From Alphaproteobacteria bacterium (GTDB taxonomy: Bacteria > Pseudomonadota > Gammaproteobacteria > Burkholderiales > Burkholderiaceae_C): 36,417 nucleotides of DNA. The notes below the pieces were generated by a model. It searched no databases and was not told the DNA's origin. It was given only the letters and a program-made list of their open reading frames with translations. Every line of letters begins with the position of its first letter. Within the stretch, counting starts at the first letter, position 1. Of the stretch, positions 32,074-36,417 are shown one piece after another. The position numbers and the translations under genes are program-made. The stretch spans positions 1-36,417 of the forward strand of contig JASGCM010000025.1 of the NCBI GenBank assembly GCA_030054175.1, written 5' to 3'.

Positions 32074-34908
32074 TTACACAGCCCTCCGGCTGTCAAGCAG
32101 CCCACCGGCTCGCTTTTGTGCCAGCAACTCCTGGCGAACAGCACTAGCAATCGCACGCCCCAAATCGCGTCCGCCCGGGTCGTCCCCGCGGCTGGAAGCA
32201 CCCGCGTCCGAAACGCTGACCGAGATGTTGAATACATCCCCACCAGACGCGCTACCGCTCATCGTGACCGGAATGGAGCGACCGTCAGGCAGTGGAACGT
32301 AGGCCTCTGGTCTGCTGCCTTCGCCAAAGAGCGCCAACTGGGGTGAGTTAGCAACGCCGCCCGAGGCATAGCTGCGCAAGGCCATGGGGCCAGCAGAGGT
32401 CATGACACCACCGCCCGCAAAGCCAAAGAAGCCCATCATGGCGTTGGCCAGCGGGACCGTGATCGCTCGCTGAATCTGAATTCGGATCAGGTCGGAGATG
32501 ATCGAGTTGGCCAAACTCTTGAAGTCGAGCTTGCCAGTCATCACGAACTGGGTGAGCGCATCGGTCATGCCGTTGAACGCCCGGCTTGTGATGTACTCGA
32601 TTTGCTTGCCCATCGCCTCGGCATCTTCAATGAAGCTCTTGAGCCCCTTCTGAAATCCAGCGGTGAAGGGCTCCGCAATTTCCTTGGCCCGCTGACCCAA
32701 CTCCTTCGCCCCGGCTGCGGCAGTACGGGCACTCTCTGCGATCTGGCGCATGGACTCTGCAAATCGCTCATTGCCCGGCGCAGATTCAGCGACGGCGCGC
32801 GCCTCGGCGGCCAGTTGCTCGAGTTGCCGCGCACTTTCTTCCCGGGCAGTGGCCAGGCGCCGCAAAGACTCCAACTCGCTGATAGCGCCGGATTCGCGGA
32901 GCAGCCGGATCTGCTCCTCTCGGGTCTTGAACTCGGACTCGGCTCGGGATGCCCGCTCCTGGATGTCGCGCAGCGCCTCAAACGGGCTGCGAATGGCGCG
33001 CTCAAGAGTGACTTGAGCAGCCTCACGCTCCATGCGCTGGCGTTTAGCCGCCAATGTGGCGAGTCGTTCCTCGATCTGCCGACGTTGATCAGCGGTTTTG
33101 GCCACTGTCTCAAGTGCCGTGCGCAGCAACGCCTCTTCCTGATCGAAGTAGGCGCGCGAGCGCTCCAGGTATTCCTGCTGCGCGTTGGCCCGTAGATCGG
33201 TTGCTTCCCGAAAGCGCAGGTAGCCCTGCTCTTGGTAGAGGTCAATCACCCGCTGACGGCTTCGCATGATGGCCGCCTCATCATCGGCAAGCGCCTGCAG
33301 CGCCTTCGATCGCTGCTCAATGTCAGCGAGTGTGGTCTTGAAGGCCTCACCCGGTTCGCGAATGCTGCGCTCAAGCCCCGACATCTGGACCTCTCGCTCA
33401 AGCCGGGCACGCCGGGCCATGACCTCTTCGAGCCGGGCGGTTAGCTTTGCCTTTTCCTGGGTCGTCTTGGCTACGGTCGCTAGGCCGCGCTTCAAAATGG
33501 CCTCTTCCTCTGCCATGTTTGCACGAAGACGCTCGGTGAAGTCGTCCTGCGCTGCGATGCGGGCGTCACTGCCTTCCTTGAAGGTCAAAAATCCCTGGCC
33601 TTCGTACAGATCAATGATGCGCTGGCGATCCTTCAAAAGCGCAGCCTCGACATCAAGCGCATCCTGCAACCGCTTGACGTCTCGCTCGATGCCCGCAAGC
33701 GCCTCGGCGCGGTTGGCGTCGCTTGCGGTGTTGTAGTTGAGAGTGGGCCGCTGTGGTTTATCTCCTTGGGGGCTAGCGCCCGCCTGAGCATTGCGCCGCA
33801 TCTCATCGAATCGCTGCGTCACCGCGTCGGCCAGCAGCGGCATGTTCCACAGCTCAACATAGTTGCGGTTGGCCTGCTCAACGATCTGGTTGCGCTTCTC
33901 CAGCGCCTCGCGTAGCGCCTTGCGATTACCCTCCAAGAGCAAGCCAGAAACACCCCCGCGGGCGATGAAACCCCCGGCTAACTCAATGTCAGCCCAAACC
34001 GCCTGGAAGCTGCCGACGATCGACTTGATCCCTTGAAAAATCGCACGAAGGCTGTCCACCAGCACCGCGATTGCATAGGCCGAGGTCTCTGCCCACTTGG
34101 CCAGGGTCCCATCATCACGTAGCCTGCTGATGCCCGTTACAGCGTTGTCCGTACCGAACAGGATCTTCTTGAGTTCCTCGGATAGCACCGACAGCGCAGG
34201 AATGGCGCTCGTCACCAGGGTCTGGGATACAAAGCTACTTTCTGCCCGCATCCGGGCCATTGCTTTGGATGCCTTGTCAGCTTCCTCGATCTGTTGCGCG
34301 GTGAGCCTGATGTTGAGGTTCTGGTTCTCTGCAAGGTCCTTCAAAAAGGGCAGCATTGAGGCACCAGACTTGCCGAACAGGTCCATGGCAAGTGCCGTCT
34401 TACCGGCACCGTCCTCGAACTCAGCCAGCTTCAAGGCCACATCGTTAAGCACCTCGGCGGGATCACGCAGATTGCCGCCCGAATCTTTGGCAGTGATCCC
34501 GAGGAACTGTAGCGCCTTGCTGGCATCTGCCCCCTCGTCATCCACTCCAGCCAGCGCTTTGGAGAGTTTGGAGAGATTGGTGCCTATCGTCTCCATGGCG
34601 GTGCCCGAGATCGTTGCCACCGGGGCCAGGCCAGACAAAGCGGTAGTGCTCGCACCGGTCTGCTCGGATAACTGTTGCAAAGCCGCCGTTGCCTCAATCG
34701 TCCGATCAATGAAATCTCGAAGGGCGCCGACCGACGCAGCGCCAACCGCCACGGCAAATGCGGTCTTGGCCACCGTTGCCACTTGCCCAAGCGACGCCTT
34801 CATGTCATTGGCGTGGCGGTCAAGGAGGCGCGCCGTGCGCCCCAGATCGGCCCTGAACTCGGAGGTCTCAGCCGAGAGCTTGACGACAAGGGAGCCAAGA
34901 TCAGCCAT
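32074..34908 (-). CDS. Tail tape measure protein
   Basis: 944 residues. It sets tail length and is ejected into the cell. The N-terminus (LGSLVVKLSAETSEFRADL) is standard; residues ~1-330 contain the conserved tape-measure domain with GASTTALSGLAPVA. Residues ~400-650 hold two long tandem helical repeats, and residues 650-780 a coiled coil. The C-terminus has the lambda-type segment FFGFAGGGVMTSAGPMALR and EAYVPLPDGRSIPV. By the known ~0.15 nm per residue, a tail near 140 nm is predicted. It overlaps the T-like frame by 8 nt. Confidence 0.93.
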   Translation of the reverse strand: MADLGSLVVKLSAETSEFRADLGRTARLLDRHANDMKASLGQVATVAKTAFAVAVGAASVGALRDFIDRTIEATAALQQLSEQTGASTTALSGLAPVATISGTAMETIGTNLSKLSKALAGVDDEGADASKALQFLGITAKDSGGNLRDPAEVLNDVALKLAEFEDGAGKTALAMDLFGKSGASMLPFLKDLAENQNLNIRLTAQQIEEADKASKAMARMRAESSFVSQTLVTSAIPALSVLSEELKKILFGTDNAVTGISRLRDDGTLAKWAETSAYAIAVLVDSLRAIFQGIKSIVGSFQAVWADIELAGGFIARGGVSGLLLEGNRKALREALEKRNQIVEQANRNYVELWNMPLLADAVTQRFDEMRRNAQAGASPQGDKPQRPTLNYNTASDANRAEALAGIERDVKRLQDALDVEAALLKDRQRIIDLYEGQGFLTFKEGSDARIAAQDDFTERLRANMAEEEAILKRGLATVAKTTQEKAKLTARLEEVMARRARLEREVQMSGLERSIREPGEAFKTTLADIEQRSKALQALADDEAAIMRSRQRVIDLYQEQGYLRFREATDLRANAQQEYLERSRAYFDQEEALLRTALETVAKTADQRRQIEERLATLAAKRQRMEREAAQVTLERAIRSPFEALRDIQERASRAESEFKTREEQIRLLRESGAISELESLRRLATAREESARQLEQLAAEARAVAESAPGNERFAESMRQIAESARTAAAGAKELGQRAKEIAEPFTAGFQKGLKSFIEDAEAMGKQIEYITSRAFNGMTDALTQFVMTGKLDFKSLANSIISDLIRIQIQRAITVPLANAMMGFFGFAGGGVMTSAGPMALRSYASGGVANSPQLALFGEGSRPEAYVPLPDGRSIPVTMSGSASGGDVFNISVSVSDAGASSRGDDPGGRDLGRAIASAVRQELLAQKRAGGLLDSRRAV
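32959..33702 (-). repeat. Tandem ~120-residue duplication inside the tape measure gene
   Basis: Two adjacent segments (33332-33702 and 32959-33331) encode matching helical units: both have an IE-R-KLQ/ALQ start, then RQRIIDLYEGQGFLTF versus RQRVIDLYQEQGYLRF, then LATVAKTT versus LETVAKTA, and ERSIREPGEAF versus ERAIRSPFEAL. This looks like an internal duplication. Confidence 0.75.
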
Positions 34909-35179
34909 GCTTTTTCACCTTATGCGCAAACATTGCCTTGAATCGGGCAACGTTTAGCCGGGCATCGTCACGAGGATTGGCTCGCTCCACGAAGGGCATG
35001 AAATCTTCGGGCGAAAACGCACGGGCGTGCTTAGCCCGATTGGCGTTCGCAAAGGTTGAAGCAATCACTCCGCTTCTGAGATCGGCACGCATGTCGCCAA
35101 AGGGTTCAAGTTGGTAAAAGGCCATCCACTCGGTGAGTTCGTCGGAGCCGATGCGGGCAAGCAGCTCGCGTACCGGCAT
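34901..35179 (-). CDS. Tail assembly chaperone T-like (frameshift product part)
   Basis: 92 residues from an ATG, of DUF4035/gpT type (VRELLARIGSDELTEWMAFY, QLEPFGDMRADLRSG). In lambda-type phages T is made mainly as a -1 frameshift extension of G. Here the frame is open upstream through GLKANPTRRFVFRLALALG to the slippery site at 35236-35242, so the G-T fusion is likely and separate initiation at 35179 may be minor or absent. It overlaps the tape measure start by 8 nt. Confidence 0.88.
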   Translation of the reverse strand: MPVRELLARIGSDELTEWMAFYQLEPFGDMRADLRSGVIASTFANANRAKHARAFSPEDFMPFVERANPRDDARLNVARFKAMFAHKVKKHG

Positions 35180-35229
35180 GCCCAGCGCAAGCGCCAGGCG
35201 AAAGACGAACCGTCGGGTGGGGTTGGCCT

Positions 35230-35586
35230 TCAGGCCTTTTTTGCTGCTGCCGCCTGTTCAGTCCCAATGCCGTTCAGGCGCTGGGCTACCGCAAAGACAC
35301 GATCGAGCGCGCGGGCGCTTTTTCTGCCCAGGGCAGCGATCTCGCCATCCTCGAAAAGACGAGCGCCTGCTTCGTCACACAAGGTGAGCGCCACGAGCCG
35401 CGCTCGGACGTTTTCCATGCGGCCGTCCCGCTCGCCTTCTCGAGCAATGAGACTCGTCTCAAAGGCGTCGCGGTCGGTGCCGCTCATGGTGCGCACATAC
35501 ACGTCCCCGCCCCATTCGGGTACGTGAACGGTCTCGCGCGGCAGGTCATCGGCTGCCAAGATGGCGTCTTTGGAAAGAATGTTCAT
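35230..35586 (-). CDS. Tail assembly chaperone G-like
   Basis: 118 residues from the ATG at 35586; an ATG three codons earlier sits too close to the GGAGG site. Motifs VPEWGGDVYVRTMSGTDRD and ALTLCDEAGARLFEDGEI are typical of phage tail chaperone G. The gene ends GCA AAA AAG GCC TGA: the A AAA AAG is a canonical slippery heptamer placed six bases before the stop codon. Chaperone G and the G-T fusion bind the tape measure during assembly. Confidence 0.9.
   Translation of the reverse strand: MNILSKDAILAADDLPRETVHVPEWGGDVYVRTMSGTDRDAFETSLIAREGERDGRMENVRARLVALTLCDEAGARLFEDGEIAALGRKSARALDRVFAVAQRLNGIGTEQAAAAKKA
35236..35242 (-). other. -1 programmed ribosomal frameshift site (A AAA AAG)
   Basis: On the minus strand the heptamer is A AAA AAG in the frame of gene G. 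A -1 slip gives K K G L K A N P T and runs straight, with no stop, into the T-like frame (the two frames differ by exactly -1). This matches the conserved G/GT frameshift of long-tailed phages. Confidence 0.85.
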
Positions 35587-35591
35587 GTGCT

Positions 35592-36005
35592 TCATGCCTC
35601 CGTGATGTCACCATCAATCTCGATCGTGACGCTGGCCTCGACCACGGCATCCACGCCACCTTGCACGCTGAACTGCGTCACATAGCCGTAGAAAGTCCAG
35701 GTGGCTGCGGGCGTCGTGTCAGTAAAGGTGATCTTGAATTGCCGACGGGCGCGGTTTGCACGATCGGTGCGCAATCCCTGATGCACGGTGTCGTCCGGGT
35801 TGAAGTGCAGGGATAACGAGAGCTGTCCCTCATCTCGAAGGCCAACTCGCTTTTCTTTTGAGGTTGATCCGAGATTGGTAACGTCGATGACCGATGCCTG
35901 GCCGCCAGGCCCTTGGAAGGACACGACGTTGGGTATGGTCTCGAAGGTGGTGGTACCGAAGCGGGCAATGGTGATGCCCTGCGCGGTGATCGCAGTACTA
36001 GGCAT
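35592..36005 (-). CDS. Major tail tube protein
   Basis: 137 residues of the lambda-type tail tube family: start TAITAQGITIARF, then PNVVSFQGPGG, IDVTNLGSTSKE, LSLSLHFNPDD and a late YVTQFSVQGGVDAVVEASV. Subunits stack as rings around the tape measure. It ends just before chaperone G. Confidence 0.92.
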   Translation of the reverse strand: MPSTAITAQGITIARFGTTTFETIPNVVSFQGPGGQASVIDVTNLGSTSKEKRVGLRDEGQLSLSLHFNPDDTVHQGLRTDRANRARRQFKITFTDTTPAATWTFYGYVTQFSVQGGVDAVVEASVTIEIDGDITEA

Positions 36006-36061
36006 AAAAGGCCTCCAGGTGAAAGAAATAACAAACGAGGGGGCGGACGACTCGCCTACCG

Positions 36062-36397
36062 TTACCGGTAGTAGGTGAAGTCCACAGAAATCCGATAGAT
36101 GCCGGCTTGAGGGTCGAAATCAGTCAGGCCCATGCGCACATCGGCTAGGGTGTTGATGTCCGCGAGCAGTGCCGAGAGCACCTGGTCCTGCAACTGTTCG
36201 CAGGCGACTAACGTTCGGGCATAGGCGTCAACCTGAACCCGCGATCGTTTGAGCGGATTGGGGCCATCCAGCGCGATGACCCGCTCTTCGTCAATGGGCG
36301 TGTAGACCAGTGTTGGGTACTGAGCATCTGCAGGCGCGACAACGGCGTACACCTGGCCGGATGCCAGATGCTTGATGGCGTCATAAAAGTCCTGCAT
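36062..36397 (-). CDS. Phage tail terminator/completion protein (DUF3168 type)
   Basis: 111 residues. The pattern YPTLVYTPIDEER, RSRVQVDAYARTLVACEQL and the final GIYRISVDFTYYR fits DUF3168-like tail completion proteins, which cap the tail tube and join it to the head. It lies directly upstream of the tail tube gene, the usual place. The start follows a TAG of an upstream frame by 2 nt. Confidence 0.85.
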   Translation of the reverse strand: MQDFYDAIKHLASGQVYAVVAPADAQYPTLVYTPIDEERVIALDGPNPLKRSRVQVDAYARTLVACEQLQDQVLSALLADINTLADVRMGLTDFDPQAGIYRISVDFTYYR

Positions 36398-36399
36398 CG

Positions 36400-36417
36400 C
36401 TAGCGCCCATTCAAGGC
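36400..36417 (-). CDS. Possible 3' end of the next upstream phage gene (partial)
   Basis: Only 18 nt are in the window: a frame ending ALNGR-stop, two nt before the tail completion start. Position suits a head-tail connector gene (HK97 gp10 type), which normally precedes the tail completion gene. Too short to identify. Confidence 0.25.
   Translation of the reverse strand, partial: ALNGR

Noticed and set aside
34097..34957. 286-residue plus-strand frame opposite the tape measure
   Set aside because: Ser/Arg/Ala-rich composition typical of an antisense shadow of a GC-rich gene.

Overview
The window looks like a chromosomal piece from a betaproteobacterium of the order Burkholderiales, probably Comamonadaceae-like. 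The signs are two Bug-type tripartite-tricarboxylate receptors, the ureE-ureF-ureG order with a His-rich UreE tail, moderately high GC, and phage proteins of the kind common in Burkholderiales prophages. This is inferred from gene content; no database search was possible.

Positions 1-14030 are host DNA. They hold a fumarylacetoacetase-family hydrolase (minus strand) divergent from a TauE/SafE permease. A class I DAHP synthase (minus) is divergent from a plus-strand run of membrane protein, MaoC-like hydratase, unknown protein and acyl-CoA-dehydrogenase homologue. Next come a MATE exporter (minus), a tight plus-strand operon (Bug receptor, cupin, second Bug receptor, CocE/NonD-type hydrolase) and a minus-strand block ureE-ureF-ureG-fur. 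The UreG P-loop has Trp where the first Walker A Gly should be.

Positions ~14030-36417 are a lambda-type (siphovirus) prophage or remnant, mostly transcribed leftwards. It abuts ureE directly. From right to left: tail terminator, tail tube, G/GT chaperones with a clear -1 slippery site (A AAA AAG), tape measure, M, L (four Cys), K (JAMM + NlpC/P60), I, J, a terminator, then fibre genes. Next is a compact cassette: a fibre protein ending in 38 residues with 13 Cys (repeated Asn-Cys), an Ig-like protein, two different 2OG-Fe(II) oxygenases, a 77-residue protein and a radical SAM protein. A small membrane protein and lysozyme follow, then a lipoprotein, HNH nuclease, terminase small subunit and a C-terminally cut terminase large subunit. 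A TacA/TacT-type toxin-antitoxin pair sits on the opposite strand between the terminase genes.

The prophage looks rearranged. Terminase large subunit ends early at the ureE junction. A DNA methyltransferase survives only as its C-terminal part, joined to the start of an unrelated protein. The radical SAM frame runs into another gene after about residue 288. No integrase, repressor, replication, portal or capsid gene is visible here; head genes may lie beyond the right edge.

The most interesting part is 20.0-24.4 kb. The Cys/Asn-rich fibre tip, radical SAM enzyme and two oxygenases are chained by 4-nt ATGA overlaps from the first oxygenase onward. They look like a phage-encoded post-translational modification system acting on the tail fibre. 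This is inference and the substrate link is untested.
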